Source of the DNA: Bradyrhizobium sp. WBOS07
GTDB lineage: Bacteria; Pseudomonadota; Alphaproteobacteria; Rhizobiales; Xanthobacteraceae
Assembly: GCF_024585165.1 (NCBI RefSeq)
Contig: NZ_CP029008.1
Span: 4,538,501-4,602,500 of the forward strand
Direction of reading: 5' to 3'
Length of the DNA stretch: 64,000 bases
Positions 15,983-24,757 of the stretch are shown piece by piece. Every line of letters starts with the position of its first letter. Position 1 is the first letter of the stretch. The notes under the pieces were generated by a model. The model saw nothing but the letters and a program-made list of their open reading frames with translations. It was not told where the DNA came from and did not search any database. The position numbers were made by a program, and so were the translations under genes.

Positions 15983-16711
15983 ATGATCACGCTTTACGGC
16001 TTCGGCACTGGCTTCGGCCTGCCGGAAATCAGCCCCTTCGTCACCAAGACGGAGGTGCAGCTCAAGATGGCGGGACTACCCTACCGGAAGGAGCGGGCGA
16101 TGCCGCCGGCCTCGCCCAAGGGGCAATTGCCGTTCATCGACGACGGTGGTGAGGCGGTGGCTGATTCCACCTTCATCCGCGCCCATATCGAGCGTCGCTA
16201 CGGCTTCGATTTCGATGCCGGCCTGTCGCTGGCCGAGCGTGCGCAGGCCTGGGCGTTCGAGCGGATGGTGGAGCACCATGTCTACTGGGGGCTGGTCGGG
16301 GCGCGCTGGGTCGATCCGGTGAATTTCGCCAAGGGACCCGCGCACTTCTTCGACGGCGCGCCGGAGCACAACCGCGAGAAGCTGCGCGAGGATGCGCAGT
16401 TCCGCGTCGCCGAGAACTATCTGCTCTCCGGCCTCGGCCGCCACGCCCCCGATGACGACGTCGACCTCGCCGTGCGCTCGCTGTTTGCGCTCTCGGTGCA
16501 GCTCGGCGACAAGGCGTACCTGATGGGCAGCAAGCCCTGCGGCGTCGACGCCACCGCCTTCGGTATGCTCGCCGGCGTCCTGACGCCGTTCTTCGAATCG
16601 ATCTTGCGCGAGCGCGCCGAGGCCTTTCCGAACCTCACCGCCTTCGTCGACCGCATGATGGAGACGTATTACCCCGAATTCGCCTGGGCCCCGCTGCGGC
16701 AGGCGGCGTAG
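15983..16711 (+). CDS. Glutathione S-transferase-like protein (Faxc/metaxin type)
   Basis: A 242-residue protein with a GST_N_4-like N-terminal domain (ITLYGFGTGFGLPEISPFVTK, then the AMPPASPKGQLPFIDDGGEAVADSTFI region with cis-Pro) and a helical C-terminal domain (SKPCGVDATAFGMLAG). This layout is the 'failed axon connections'/metaxin-like GST class common in alphaproteobacteria. Its chemistry is not well known. A GGAGAGC site precedes the ATG. Its placement after a WYL regulator repeats the pattern at 8473-10226. Confidence 0.85.
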   Translation: MITLYGFGTGFGLPEISPFVTKTEVQLKMAGLPYRKERAMPPASPKGQLPFIDDGGEAVADSTFIRAHIERRYGFDFDAGLSLAERAQAWAFERMVEHHVYWGLVGARWVDPVNFAKGPAHFFDGAPEHNREKLREDAQFRVAENYLLSGLGRHAPDDDVDLAVRSLFALSVQLGDKAYLMGSKPCGVDATAFGMLAGVLTPFFESILRERAEAFPNLTAFVDRMMETYYPEFAWAPLRQAA

Positions 16712-16728
16712 CGCTGATGTCGCCACAC

Positions 16729-16759
16729 CGTCATGGCCGGGACAAGCCCGGGCATGACG
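16729..16759. repeat. Short palindromic intergenic element
   Basis: CGTCATG-CCGGG and CCCGGGCATGACG arms form a hairpin between the convergent GST-like and ABC binding-protein genes. Confidence 0.5.
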
Positions 16760-16794
16760 ACCTCAGAGCAGTTCGAACCAGATGCCAAAACAAA

Positions 16795-16819
16795 AGAGCC
16801 GGCCCGTCGGGCCGGCTCT
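16795..16819 (-). terminator. Rho-independent terminator of the ABC binding-protein gene
   Basis: A perfect 11-base stem AGAGCCGGCCC/GGGCCGGCTCT with a 3-base loop is followed, on the minus strand, by TTTTGTTTT. It lies 24 bases past the stop of the gene at 16843 and ends the aromatic-island transcript on that strand. Confidence 0.88.
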
Positions 16820-16842
16820 CGTCGTCTCTCGACTCTCGGCGC

Positions 16843-17994
16843 CTACTTCACCAGCGCGTACTTGCCGTCCTTCACCGTGAGCAGGATGCGGGCGCGTTCG
16901 TCGACGCCGTAACGGTCCTTTTCGGTGAAGTTGTAGACACCCTGGCTTGCCGCGAGGTCCTTCTCCGACAGCAGCGCCTGACGGATGGCTTCGCGGAATT
17001 CCGGCGTGCCGGGCTTGGCCGTCTTCAGCGCCACTGGGACGACGCGCTTCAGGATCTCGAACGCATCGTAGGAATGGCCGGCGAACTGGCTGCGGCTGTT
17101 CGGGCCGTACTTGGCCTCATAGGCCGCGTTCAGCGCGAGGCCCGGCTTCTTGGTCAGCGCGCTGTCCGGCTGTTCCTCGGGGGCCATGACGGGGCCAGAG
17201 GCCATCAGCACGCCTTCCGCCGCTTTGCCGGCGATGCGGATGAAGTCCATGCTGGCGGCACCGTGGGTCTGGTAGATCAGGCCTTTGTAGCCGCGTTCAC
17301 GCAGCTCGGTCTGCGGCAGCGCGGCCGCGGTGCCGGATGCGCCGACCAGGATGGCGTCGGGATTGGCGGCGACCAGTTTCAGCACCTGTCCGGTCACCGA
17401 GGTGTCGGGACGGGCGAAACGCTCCTCGTCGACGATGGTCATGCCCATCGGCACGGCCTGCGCCTTCAGATCGTTGAACCAGAGATCGCCGTAGGAGTCG
17501 GAATAGCCGATATAGCCGAGCGTCTTCACGCCCTTGGCCTTCATGTGGTCGTACAGCACCTTGCCGACGATCGGAATCGGCTGCGGCATTGCGACCGACC
17601 ACTTCATGCGCTCCGGCGTGATCGGGAACGGCGCCAGGCCGAAATGCGGAATGCCGGCTTCGTTGGCGACGTTGGAGACGGCGATCGTCGGCGGCGTCAG
17701 CGCCGAGCCCATGATGACGTCGGCCTTGGATTCGGTCACGAAGCGGCGGGCGTTCGTGGTCGCGGTGGTGGGATCGCCGCCGTCGTCGAGCACGATCACC
17801 TTCAGCGGCACGCCGCCGATCTCCTTCGGCACGAATTCCAGCGCGTTGCGCTCGGGAATGCCGAGCGCTGCGCCCGGGCCGGTCGTGGTTGTGGTGATGC
17901 CGATGGTGATCTCGCTGGACTGGGCCAGCGCGGGCAGCGCCGGCAGCGCCAGCGTCGCCGCGGCGATCGCGGCAGTCAGGTAAAAGCGTTTCAT
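16843..17994 (-). CDS. ABC transporter substrate-binding protein (branched-chain amino acid/aromatic acid type)
   Basis: A 383-residue periplasmic binding protein of the LivJ-like Peripla_BP_6 family with an N-terminal signal peptide (KRFYLTAAIAAATLALPALP, AQS cleavage near residue 25). The ligand region shows the typical VMGSALTPPTIAVSNVANEA and KTLGYIGYSDSYGDLWFNDL segments. In Rhodopseudomonas, related proteins (CouP) bind hydroxycinnamates, and this gene closes a hydroxycinnamate gene set, so an aromatic acid is the likely ligand. No ABC permease or ATPase gene is adjacent. A strong terminator follows. Confidence 0.88.
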   Translation of the reverse strand: MKRFYLTAAIAAATLALPALPALAQSSEITIGITTTTTGPGAALGIPERNALEFVPKEIGGVPLKVIVLDDGGDPTTATTNARRFVTESKADVIMGSALTPPTIAVSNVANEAGIPHFGLAPFPITPERMKWSVAMPQPIPIVGKVLYDHMKAKGVKTLGYIGYSDSYGDLWFNDLKAQAVPMGMTIVDEERFARPDTSVTGQVLKLVAANPDAILVGASGTAAALPQTELRERGYKGLIYQTHGAASMDFIRIAGKAAEGVLMASGPVMAPEEQPDSALTKKPGLALNAAYEAKYGPNSRSQFAGHSYDAFEILKRVVPVALKTAKPGTPEFREAIRQALLSEKDLAASQGVYNFTEKDRYGVDERARILLTVKDGKYALVK

Positions 17995-18087
17995 TCTATT
18001 TCCTCCCTTTACGTGTTTCTTTGAAAGCAGAAATCGGGGGGTATTTCAGCCCCCTCTTTTGGTGATGCGGCGATTTAGCTCCAGGCT

Positions 18088-18507
18088 CTAACTCCCCGTG
18101 AACTTGGCTACCATTTCCGCCGGGAATGGTGCCGATTTCAGCTTGTCGGGGTTAACGGGATCGCGGCCGACCAGCACGCGGGTTTCGAACCCCTCGAGCG
18201 CCAGCGTCTCGCCTTTGTAGACGTTGTGCTTCACCTCGAAGCTCGAGCGCTTGATGCTCTCGATTTTCGTTTCAATGGTGATCCAGTCGCCATAGGTCGA
18301 GGGGATGTAGAACGTGGCCCGCGTGTCGACCATGGGGATGCCCACCAGGCCGTATTTGCGGACCAGATCCTGCTTGGAGAAGCCGGCGACCTCGAACAGG
18401 GTTGAGGTCGAATCGTCGAACATCGCGAAATAGCGCGGGTAGTAGACGATGTTGGCGGGGTCGCAATCGCCCCACTGGATCTGGACCTCGCGCCGGTTCA
18501 CGAACAT
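18088..18507 (-). CDS. Acyl-CoA thioesterase, 4-hydroxybenzoyl-CoA thioesterase type
   Basis: A 139-residue single hotdog-fold thioesterase. The N-terminal motif WGDCDPANIVYYPRYF carries the catalytic Asp of the Pseudomonas-type 4-hydroxybenzoyl-CoA thioesterase family. It would release the free aromatic acid from its CoA ester. It lies 13 bases after the SDR gene in the same operon, which fits hydrolysis of 4-hydroxybenzoyl-CoA (or vanilloyl-CoA) made from a hydroxycinnamate. Confidence 0.88.
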   Translation of the reverse strand: MFVNRREVQIQWGDCDPANIVYYPRYFAMFDDSTSTLFEVAGFSKQDLVRKYGLVGIPMVDTRATFYIPSTYGDWITIETKIESIKRSSFEVKHNVYKGETLALEGFETRVLVGRDPVNPDKLKSAPFPAEMVAKFTGS

Positions 18508-18520
18508 GCGTCGCTCGCCT

Positions 18521-19282
18521 TTACTTCGGCGCCATGCGCAGTGAGCCGTCGAGGCGCACCACCTCGCCGTTCAGGTACGCGTTCTCGACCATGTGCAGCG
18601 CGAGCGCGGCGAACTCGTCGGCTTGGCCGAGCCGGCGCGGGAACGGGATCGCGGCGGCGAGCGAGTCCTGGGCTTCCTGCGGCAGGTTCGCGAGCAGCGG
18701 CGTCAGGAACAGGCCGGGGGCGATGGTGAGCACGCGGATGCCGAATTGCGCCAGCTCGCGCGCGATCGGCAGCGTCATGCCGACGATGCCGCCCTTGGAC
18801 GCCGAATAGGCGGATTGCCCGATCTGGCCGTCATAGGCGGCAACGGACGCAGTGTTGATGATGACGCCGCGCTCGCCGGTCGCCTGCGGCTCCAGCTTGG
18901 ACATCTCGGTGGCGGCAAGGCGCAGCATGTTGAAGGTGCCGATCAGATTGACCTTGATCACCTTGTCGAAATCGGCGAGCGCCATCGGGCCGTCGCGGCC
19001 GACCACGCGCTTGGCAACGCCGATGCCGGCGCAATTGACCAGCAGGCGCGCCGGACCGTGGGCCTTCGCAGCCTGCGCCACCGCGGCTTCGGCCGAGGCG
19101 GCATCGGAGACGTCGCAGGTCACGGCCACGCCCTTGATCTCGGCCGCAACCGTCTCGGCAAGCTTGGTATTGAGATCGCACACCGCGACCTTGGCCCCCT
19201 GGGCCGCCAGCTTTCGCGCGGTGGCCGCGCCCAGTCCCGATGCGCCGCCGGTGACGATGGCTGCCTGATCCTTCAACAACAT
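18521..19282 (-). CDS. SDR family 3-hydroxyacyl-CoA dehydrogenase-like protein
   Basis: A 253-residue short-chain dehydrogenase. The Rossmann motif TGGASGLG is at about 12-19, NCAGI near 87-91, the catalytic Ser in [10 protein letters not shown] and YSASKGG with the Tyr-x3-Lys pair near 156-160. The sequence is like type II 3-hydroxyacyl-CoA dehydrogenases (HSD10 group), with [15 protein letters not shown] typical of that group. In this operon it would oxidise the 3-hydroxy-3-arylpropionyl-CoA made by the crotonase. Confidence 0.9.
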   Translation of the reverse strand: MLLKDQAAIVTGGASGLGAATARKLAAQGAKVAVCDLNTKLAETVAAEIKGVAVTCDVSDAASAEAAVAQAAKAHGPARLLVNCAGIGVAKRVVGRDGPMALADFDKVIKVNLIGTFNMLRLAATEMSKLEPQATGERGVIINTASVAAYDGQIGQSAYSASKGGIVGMTLPIARELAQFGIRVLTIAPGLFLTPLLANLPQEAQDSLAAAIPFPRRLGQADEFAALALHMVENAYLNGEVVRLDGSLRMAPK

Positions 19283-19307
19283 GGCGTTCTCCTGTAGCGT
19301 TGATTTC

Positions 19308-21191
19308 TTATCCGACCGATATCACACGGTTGGATGGATTGGCAGCGTAGAGCTCCTCGATCAATTCGGTGCGGTGCTCCAGCACGGCGCGCTGGTTGAT
19401 CGAGCCCTTGTCGGTGACCTCGCCCTTGTCGATCGACAGCGGCGTGTCCATCAGGATGGCGCGCGTGATGCGTGTCGAGGATCCCGTGGCCTGGCTGAGG
19501 AAACCGGTCAGGCGCTCGCGGAAGGCTTCGCGCACCAGACGGTCGCGCGTCGCGACGACGAGATCGTCGGCCGGCAGCGTCGGATTGATCAGCCGGCAAC
19601 CGTCGAGGTCGAGCACCACCAGCGCGGAAATCTCGTCGCGGTTGATGCCGGCGATGACGACGTCGCGCACCAGCGGTGCGCAGGCGGCGGTGAGGCGCGC
19701 GCGTAAGGGGCCGACGCTGACCCAGGTGCCGCTGGCAAGCTTGAAGTCTTCGCCGACACGGCCGTCGAAATCGAAGCCGGCGTTGAGATCGTCGGGATCG
19801 GCGGGCTTGAGCGCATCGCCCATCTTGTAAAATCCTTCCTCGTCGAAGGACTTCGCGCTGATGTCGGGCTGGCGCCAGTAGCCGGGCATGACGTTCGGCC
19901 CCTTGGCCCGCACCTCCAGCTTGCCGTTGTTCGGCACCAGCTTGGCGTCGTTGCCCGAAACGGGCAGACCGACATGGCCGGAGCGGCTGGTGCGCGGATT
20001 GACCGACATGAAGAACGGCGCGGTCTCGGTCGCGCCCAGCCCGGTCAGCATCGGCACGCGATAGCCTTTTTCCTTCACCGCGAGCTCGTCGAGGCTGTCC
20101 CAGATGAACGGCGAGAGCGCCGCGCCCGAGAAAAACATCGCGTGCAGGCGGTCAAAGAATTTTGCACGAAGGCCCTGGTCCTCGCGCAAATAGGGCAGCA
20201 GCGATTCATAGCCTTTGGGCACGTTGAAATAGACCGTCGGCGAGATTTCCTGGAGATTGCGCACCGTCTCCTCGATGCCGCCGGGCATCGGCTTGCCGGC
20301 ATCCAGATACATCGAGCCGCCATTGTAGAGCGTCAGTCCGATATTGTGATTGCCGCCGAAGGTGTGATTCCAGGGCAGCCAGTCGACGATGACCGGCGGC
20401 TCGTCCTTCAGGAAAGCGAGCGTCTCGCGCAGCATCACCTGGTTGGCGCAGATCATGCGCTGGGTGTTGATGACGGCCTTCGGATTGCCGGTCGAGCCCG
20501 AGGTCAGCAGGAACTTCGCGATCGTGTCGGGGCCGATCCTGCCATGGACGTCGTCGAGATCGCTGCGGGTCGGCGTCGCCATGAGGTCGGCGAGCAGCGT
20601 GACGTCGCGGCCCGGCACGCGGCCATAGGAGGCCGCGATCTCGGTGCCGAGCGAAACATTGGCGGCGAGCGCATCGGCGAACTTGTCGGCATCCTCGGCG
20701 AAGACCAGGCCGGGCGTCAGCAGCTTCATCAGATAGGACAGCTTGCCGTAGTCCTTCGACACCAGCGAATAGGCCGGCGATACCGGGCAGAACGGAATGC
20801 CGGCGTAGAACGCGCCGAACGCGAGCAGGGCGTGGTCGATCGAGTTGCCGGAGAGGATCACGACCGGCCGCTCCGCCGACAGGCCGCGCGCAATCAGGCT
20901 TGAAGCGATGTGCCGGCTCGCGACGAGCAACTCGGCGTAGGTGATCTTGCGCCAGCCGCGGCTGCCTTCGCGCTCCGCCATGAAGACGCGATCCGGCGTG
21001 GTGGCCGCCCAATGATGCAGGCGGTCGGTGAGGCGGACGGGATAGTCGCCGAGCGGCTGCTTCGGCCTGAGATAGATCGTGCCGTCGTCGCGCCGTTCGA
21101 TGTTGACGGCGGGATCGCCGAACGAGATGGGCCGCAGCGGGAAGGCACTCGCGCCGCGCTCCATGCTGGAAGAGGACGGCTGCGCGCTCAT
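19308..21191 (-). CDS. fcs: Feruloyl-CoA/hydroxycinnamoyl-CoA synthetase
   Basis: A 627-residue AMP-forming acid-CoA ligase. The P-loop [12 protein letters not shown] is at 229-240, the [11 protein letters not shown] and [11 protein letters not shown] segments follow, and the hinge/C-terminal part holds [16 protein letters not shown], which is typical of feruloyl-CoA synthases rather than fatty acid ligases. It should activate ferulate, p-coumarate or caffeate with ATP and CoA in the cytoplasm. Its start overlaps the crotonase stop by 4 bases (ATGA), so the two are translationally coupled. The SDR follows 25 bases later. Confidence 0.9.
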   Translation of the reverse strand: MSAQPSSSSMERGASAFPLRPISFGDPAVNIERRDDGTIYLRPKQPLGDYPVRLTDRLHHWAATTPDRVFMAEREGSRGWRKITYAELLVASRHIASSLIARGLSAERPVVILSGNSIDHALLAFGAFYAGIPFCPVSPAYSLVSKDYGKLSYLMKLLTPGLVFAEDADKFADALAANVSLGTEIAASYGRVPGRDVTLLADLMATPTRSDLDDVHGRIGPDTIAKFLLTSGSTGNPKAVINTQRMICANQVMLRETLAFLKDEPPVIVDWLPWNHTFGGNHNIGLTLYNGGSMYLDAGKPMPGGIEETVRNLQEISPTVYFNVPKGYESLLPYLREDQGLRAKFFDRLHAMFFSGAALSPFIWDSLDELAVKEKGYRVPMLTGLGATETAPFFMSVNPRTSRSGHVGLPVSGNDAKLVPNNGKLEVRAKGPNVMPGYWRQPDISAKSFDEEGFYKMGDALKPADPDDLNAGFDFDGRVGEDFKLASGTWVSVGPLRARLTAACAPLVRDVVIAGINRDEISALVVLDLDGCRLINPTLPADDLVVATRDRLVREAFRERLTGFLSQATGSSTRITRAILMDTPLSIDKGEVTDKGSINQRAVLEHRTELIEELYAANPSNRVISVG

Positions 21192-21997
21192 GGCTTCGGC
21201 TTTACCTTCGCGGTCTTGTGCTCGAGGAATTCACGGATCCGGCGTTTTGCCTCCTTGTCGCTCTGCGCGACGGTCGCCATCAGCGATTCCATCAACAGAC
21301 CGGTCTGCGGATTGGCCTCCGCGATCATCGGCAACGCCTGGAGCACGGCGAAATTGGTCAGCGGCGCGTTGGAGGCAACCTTGGTCGCAAGCTCCATCGC
21401 CTTGCCGAGCGCGTTGCCGGCTTCCGTCACATATTGCGCGAAGCCATAGGACGCGCCTTCGGTCGCGCTATAGACGCGGCCCGTCAGCATCATGTCCATC
21501 ATCCGGGCGACGCCGATCAGCCGCGGCAGCCGCACCGAGCCGCCGCCGCCGACGAAGATGCCGCGTTGTCCTTCCGGCAGCGCGAAATAAGTCGAGGGCT
21601 CGGCGACGCGGATATGCGCCGAGCAGGCGAGTTCCAGCCCGCCGCCGATCACGGCGCCCTTCAGGGCCGCGATCACGGGCACGCGGCTATACTGGATGCG
21701 GTCGAATACCCGGTGCCACATCTGGGAATGCAGCAGGCCGCCGGTCGCGTCATGCTCTGTCAGCTCGGAGAGGTCTAGGCCGGAGGAGAAATGGTCGCCG
21801 ATGCCGTGGATGACGACGGCGCCGATATCTTCGGGCAGGGACGCAAAGCACTCACCGATTTCCAGGATGATGCCGTCGTTGAGCGCATTGCGCTTGGCCG
21901 GCCGGTTCAGACCCACGGTCAGAACCCGGTCCGCCCTCTCGATCCGGAGTAGCCCGGAGCCACCCGCGGCAGCGGTCTCGGCGTTTCCCTGTGTCAT
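21188..21997 (-). CDS. Crotonase/enoyl-CoA hydratase family protein
   Basis: A 269-residue crotonase-fold protein. Both catalytic Glu positions of true hydratases are kept: GGGLELACSA and ALPEGQRGIFVGGGG. It should hydrate hydroxycinnamoyl-CoA; whether it also cleaves to the aldehyde, as HCHL/Ech does, cannot be read from sequence. The SDR and thioesterase downstream favour a beta-oxidative route. It is the first gene of the catabolic run after the palindrome at 22155-22233, and a dyad just upstream (22017-22031) may control it. Confidence 0.9.
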   Translation of the reverse strand: MTQGNAETAAAGGSGLLRIERADRVLTVGLNRPAKRNALNDGIILEIGECFASLPEDIGAVVIHGIGDHFSSGLDLSELTEHDATGGLLHSQMWHRVFDRIQYSRVPVIAALKGAVIGGGLELACSAHIRVAEPSTYFALPEGQRGIFVGGGGSVRLPRLIGVARMMDMMLTGRVYSATEGASYGFAQYVTEAGNALGKAMELATKVASNAPLTNFAVLQALPMIAEANPQTGLLMESLMATVAQSDKEAKRRIREFLEHKTAKVKPKP

Positions 21998-22016
21998 TTG
22001 CGTCCTTGTCAGAATA

Positions 22017-22031
22017 GTTATGTTGTATAAC
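22017..22031. promoter_or_regulatory. Dyad before the crotonase-fcs operon
   Basis: GTTAT-GTTGT-ATAAC, 5-base arms with a 5-base spacer, lies 20 bases before the crotonase start. A similar dyad, ATTAT-ATGGT-ATAAT, precedes pobA. MarR-type regulators such as CouR control such genes in relatives. Confidence 0.4.
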
Positions 22032-22154
22032 GAATTCTGGGGGAGTCAAGGAGGACAGGACGATATCAACGCCGGGCAGCGATCGGTTGCCGGGGTCTGA
22101 CGCCGCGGCCAGAGGCTCGGGGGCATTTTGACGCGCTGCTGTTGCCACACTCTC

Positions 22155-22233
22155 CGTCATTGCGAGCGCAGCGAAGCAATCCAGTAACTCTCCACGGAGG
22201 GCTCTGGATTGCTTCGCTGCGCTCGCAATGACG
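22155..22233. repeat. GTCATTGCGAGCG palindromic element with 30-base perfect arms
   Basis: The left arm (22155-22184, CGTCATTGCGAGCGCAGCGA...) is exactly complementary to the right arm (22204-22233) across a 19-base loop. It lies between the DUF3237 gene and the crotonase gene, both on the minus strand, and may end the TRAP transcript. This repeat type is common in Bradyrhizobium and relatives. Confidence 0.9.
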
Positions 22234-22245
22234 AGGTAGTAGCTC

Positions 22246-22707
22246 TCACAGCACCTGGTGCACGTCGATCACGACGCGGTCCGCGTGCCGCGCCGCGGAG
22301 CCGACAAAAATGTGCTCCATCAGCCAGCGATATTTCTCGTGGCCGGTCTCGAATTTCGGCACGGTGCGAAAATAGATCAGCTTGGGATCGACCGGCTCGC
22401 CGCGCTTGAGCTTCTGCAGCAGCTCGACCGGGCCAAAGCGCATGCCCTTGTTCTCGACATAGACCACGGCGCCGCCGTCGGTCTCGAAGGCGTATTTCGC
22501 TTCGAGATCGATCAGCTCGTTGGGGCGGATGGTCTGGAAGTCGGCGCCGAACGGCAGCACCTTGCCCGTGATCGCGCCCGTCACCTCGCCGCCGATGATC
22601 GGGATGATGCGACGAACGCCGATCCCGGTCTCGCCGGCGGTGACGACGTCGCCGATGCGCGCGGTGATGGTGAAGGCGTATTTGGTTTGGAGGGTGGGTG
22701 TGGTCAT
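22246..22707 (-). CDS. DUF3237 family protein
   Basis: A 153-residue soluble beta-rich protein of the DUF3237/UPF0311 family, with the family motifs RRIIPIIGGEVTG, GADFQTIRPN, AKYAFETDGG and YVENKGMR. The function is not established; the fold is lipocalin/barrel-like and the conserved pocket suggests small-ligand binding. It starts 11 bases after the dctM stop, with an AGAGGTGA site, so it belongs to the TRAP operon. A role on the aromatic CoA intermediates or ligand is possible. Confidence 0.85.
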   Translation of the reverse strand: MTTPTLQTKYAFTITARIGDVVTAGETGIGVRRIIPIIGGEVTGAITGKVLPFGADFQTIRPNELIDLEAKYAFETDGGAVVYVENKGMRFGPVELLQKLKRGEPVDPKLIYFRTVPKFETGHEKYRWLMEHIFVGSAARHADRVVIDVHQVL

Positions 22708-22718
22708 CGCGTCACCTC

Positions 22719-24038
22719 TCAATTCGCCATCATCCGCGTCGGCAGCCAGGTCGCCAGCAGTGGGAAGGCGATCAGGATCACGAGGCGGATGAGGTCGGTT
22801 GCCACGAATGGGATCACGCCCCTGAAGATGGTGGTGAAGGAGACGTCCTTCACCACGCTCTTTATGACGAAGACGTTCATGCCGACCGGTGGATGGATCA
22901 GGCCGAGCTCGACGGTCATCACGATGATGACGCCGAACCAGATCGGGTCGAAGCCGAGATGCATGATGACGGGGAAGATGATCGGCACGGTCAGGATGAT
23001 CATCGCCATGGCGTCCATCAAGCAGCCGAGCACGAGATACATCACCATGATCAGCGCCAGCACGCCGTAGGGGCCGAGGCCGAGGCCGGTGAGGAATTCC
23101 GTGACCTTCTGCGGCGTCTGCGTCATCGTCAGGAAATAGCCGAAGATCAGGGCGCCGATCAGCACGGTGAACACCGCGGCCGCGGTGCGGGTGGCCTGCA
23201 GCAGAGAGGCCAGCACCTTCTCGCGATCGAGACGTCCGGTCAGGACGCCGATGATGAAGGCGCCGGTGGCGCCGACGCCGCCGGCTTCCGTCGGGGTGAA
23301 GCGCGGCAGGAAGGGCAGGCCGTAGAGGCCGCCGATCACGAATATGAACAGCAGCACCGGCGCCCAGATGTCCTTCAGCCCGGCGAAGCGTTCGCGCCAC
23401 GACGTCGCCTTGCCCTTGGGCAGGAAATCGGGACGGAAATAGCCGATCAGGAAGATCGTGATCATGTACATGGTCATCGCCAGAAGGCCGGGAATGATGC
23501 CGGCGATGAACAGCTTTCCGATGTCCTGCTCGGTGATGATGCCGTAGACCGCGAGCACGGTGGACGGCGGCAGCATTGCGCCCAGCGTGCCGCCGGCCGC
23601 GATCACGCCGGTGGCGAAGGATTGCGGATAGCCGAACCGGCGCATCTCGGGATAGGCGACGGCGGAGAAGGTCGCGGCGGTCGCGACCGAGGAGCCGCAG
23701 ATCGCGGCAAAGCCGCCGCAGGCGCCGACGGTGGCGATGCCGAGCCCGCCGCGCAAATGGCCGACAAAGCCGTTGGCGGCGCGGAACAGCTCGCGGCTCA
23801 TGCCGGAATTGCTGACGAATGAGCCCATCAGCAGGAACATCGGGATCACGCCGAAGGTGTAATCGGTCACCGTCCGCATGGTGACCTGGCCCACCATCTT
23901 CAGGGCCGGCGTCGAACCGACGAGGTAGCTGAAGCCGGTCACGCCGACGAGGCCCATCGCCATGCCGACAGGCACGCGCAGCAGCATCAGGGCGAACAGG
24001 GATACGAAGCCGATGACGGCGACGGCGTCGGTACTCAT
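22719..24038 (-). CDS. dctM: TRAP transporter large permease (DctM)
   Basis: A 439-residue membrane protein of the DctM family with about 12 hydrophobic helices and the family pattern (LRVPVGMAMGLVG at the start, then GACGGFAAICGSSVATAATF and GAMLPPSTVLAVYGI in the middle). It is the ion-coupled transport subunit of a TRAP system. The ATG at 24038 follows GGAGTGACC. The long upstream frame in the same register belongs to noncoding overlap with dctQ. Confidence 0.93.
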   Translation of the reverse strand: MSTDAVAVIGFVSLFALMLLRVPVGMAMGLVGVTGFSYLVGSTPALKMVGQVTMRTVTDYTFGVIPMFLLMGSFVSNSGMSRELFRAANGFVGHLRGGLGIATVGACGGFAAICGSSVATAATFSAVAYPEMRRFGYPQSFATGVIAAGGTLGAMLPPSTVLAVYGIITEQDIGKLFIAGIIPGLLAMTMYMITIFLIGYFRPDFLPKGKATSWRERFAGLKDIWAPVLLFIFVIGGLYGLPFLPRFTPTEAGGVGATGAFIIGVLTGRLDREKVLASLLQATRTAAAVFTVLIGALIFGYFLTMTQTPQKVTEFLTGLGLGPYGVLALIMVMYLVLGCLMDAMAMIILTVPIIFPVIMHLGFDPIWFGVIIVMTVELGLIHPPVGMNVFVIKSVVKDVSFTTIFRGVIPFVATDLIRLVILIAFPLLATWLPTRMMAN

Positions 24039-24040
24039 GG

Positions 24041-24550
24041 TCACTCCGTCACCTTGATCTTCGGTTCTTGCATGTCTTCGGGGTGAAAGATCAGCCGGTA
24101 CGTGCGGATCGCGATCAGCAGCACGGCGCAGACGTCGCCGATCCAGGCGACGAGGAAGAATGGCCAGGTCGGCATGTGCAGGTCGAAGGTCTGGACATTG
24201 TCGTTGTAGGTCAGCCGGACCTTGTCGAACAGCGTCCAGGTCTGCACCGTCACGACGAACAGCAATACCAGCGTCGCGAACACGTCGATCATGCGCTGGT
24301 AGCGCGGCCCGACATTGGCCCAGATCAGGTCCACGGTGATGTGGGTGCCGCGATAGGAGGTCGCGGCGATGCCCCAGAAGATGAGGATGCCGAGCAGCAT
24401 GCGGCCGATGTCGAAGCTGTCGGGAATCGAATAGTTCAGCGTGTTGCGCAGCAGCACCGACAGGAAGATGTCGAGCGCGACGATGCCGACGAAGCCGGCC
24501 GCGATCCATTCGATCGAGTCGATCACGCGATCCATCCAGGAGCGCTTCAT
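24041..24550 (-). CDS. dctQ: TRAP transporter small permease (DctQ)
   Basis: A 169-residue protein with four hydrophobic helices (about 14-35, 52-72, 90-115, 130-152) and the DctQ motif around FDIGRMLLGILIFWGIAATSYRG. It joins DctM to form the membrane part of the TRAP transporter. The ATG at 24550 is preferred: the in-frame extension to 24658 runs into an intergenic repeat. The gene ends two bases before the dctM start. Confidence 0.92.
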   Translation of the reverse strand: MKRSWMDRVIDSIEWIAAGFVGIVALDIFLSVLLRNTLNYSIPDSFDIGRMLLGILIFWGIAATSYRGTHITVDLIWANVGPRYQRMIDVFATLVLLFVVTVQTWTLFDKVRLTYNDNVQTFDLHMPTWPFFLVAWIGDVCAVLLIAIRTYRLIFHPEDMQEPKIKVTE

Positions 24551-24610
24551 GAGGAAGAATCCTATCCAGTCCAGCGAAGCCGGTTCAGGTTTTCCGCGAG
24601 GGAGGTGCGC

Positions 24611-24728
24611 TCCCTCCCCCGCTTGCGGGGGAGGGTTGGGGAGAGGGTGCTTCTGCAATCGAGAGCCCCCAAGAGGAGAGAGCCCTCACCCGCGCCTTCG
24701 GCGCGACCTCTCCTGCGAGCGGGAGAGG
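24611..24728. repeat. CCTCTCCC-type palindromic element
   Basis: CTCCCTCCCCCGC/GCGGGGGAGGG and a second CTCACCCGCG...GCGAGCGGGAGAGG pair form nested hairpins between dctP and dctQ. The position inside an operon suggests differential expression of binding protein and permeases. Confidence 0.65.
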
Positions 24729-24757
24729 TGCAGCAAGCGTCTGATCGGCCGCTGGCG

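Noticed and set aside
22698..24509. Large frames on both strands over dctM
   Set aside because: Only the minus-strand frame from 24038 gives a DctM with helices and motifs; the others are shadows.
24551..24658. Longer DctQ start at 24658
   Set aside because: The added residues are translated from a palindromic intergenic repeat and lie before the usual family start.
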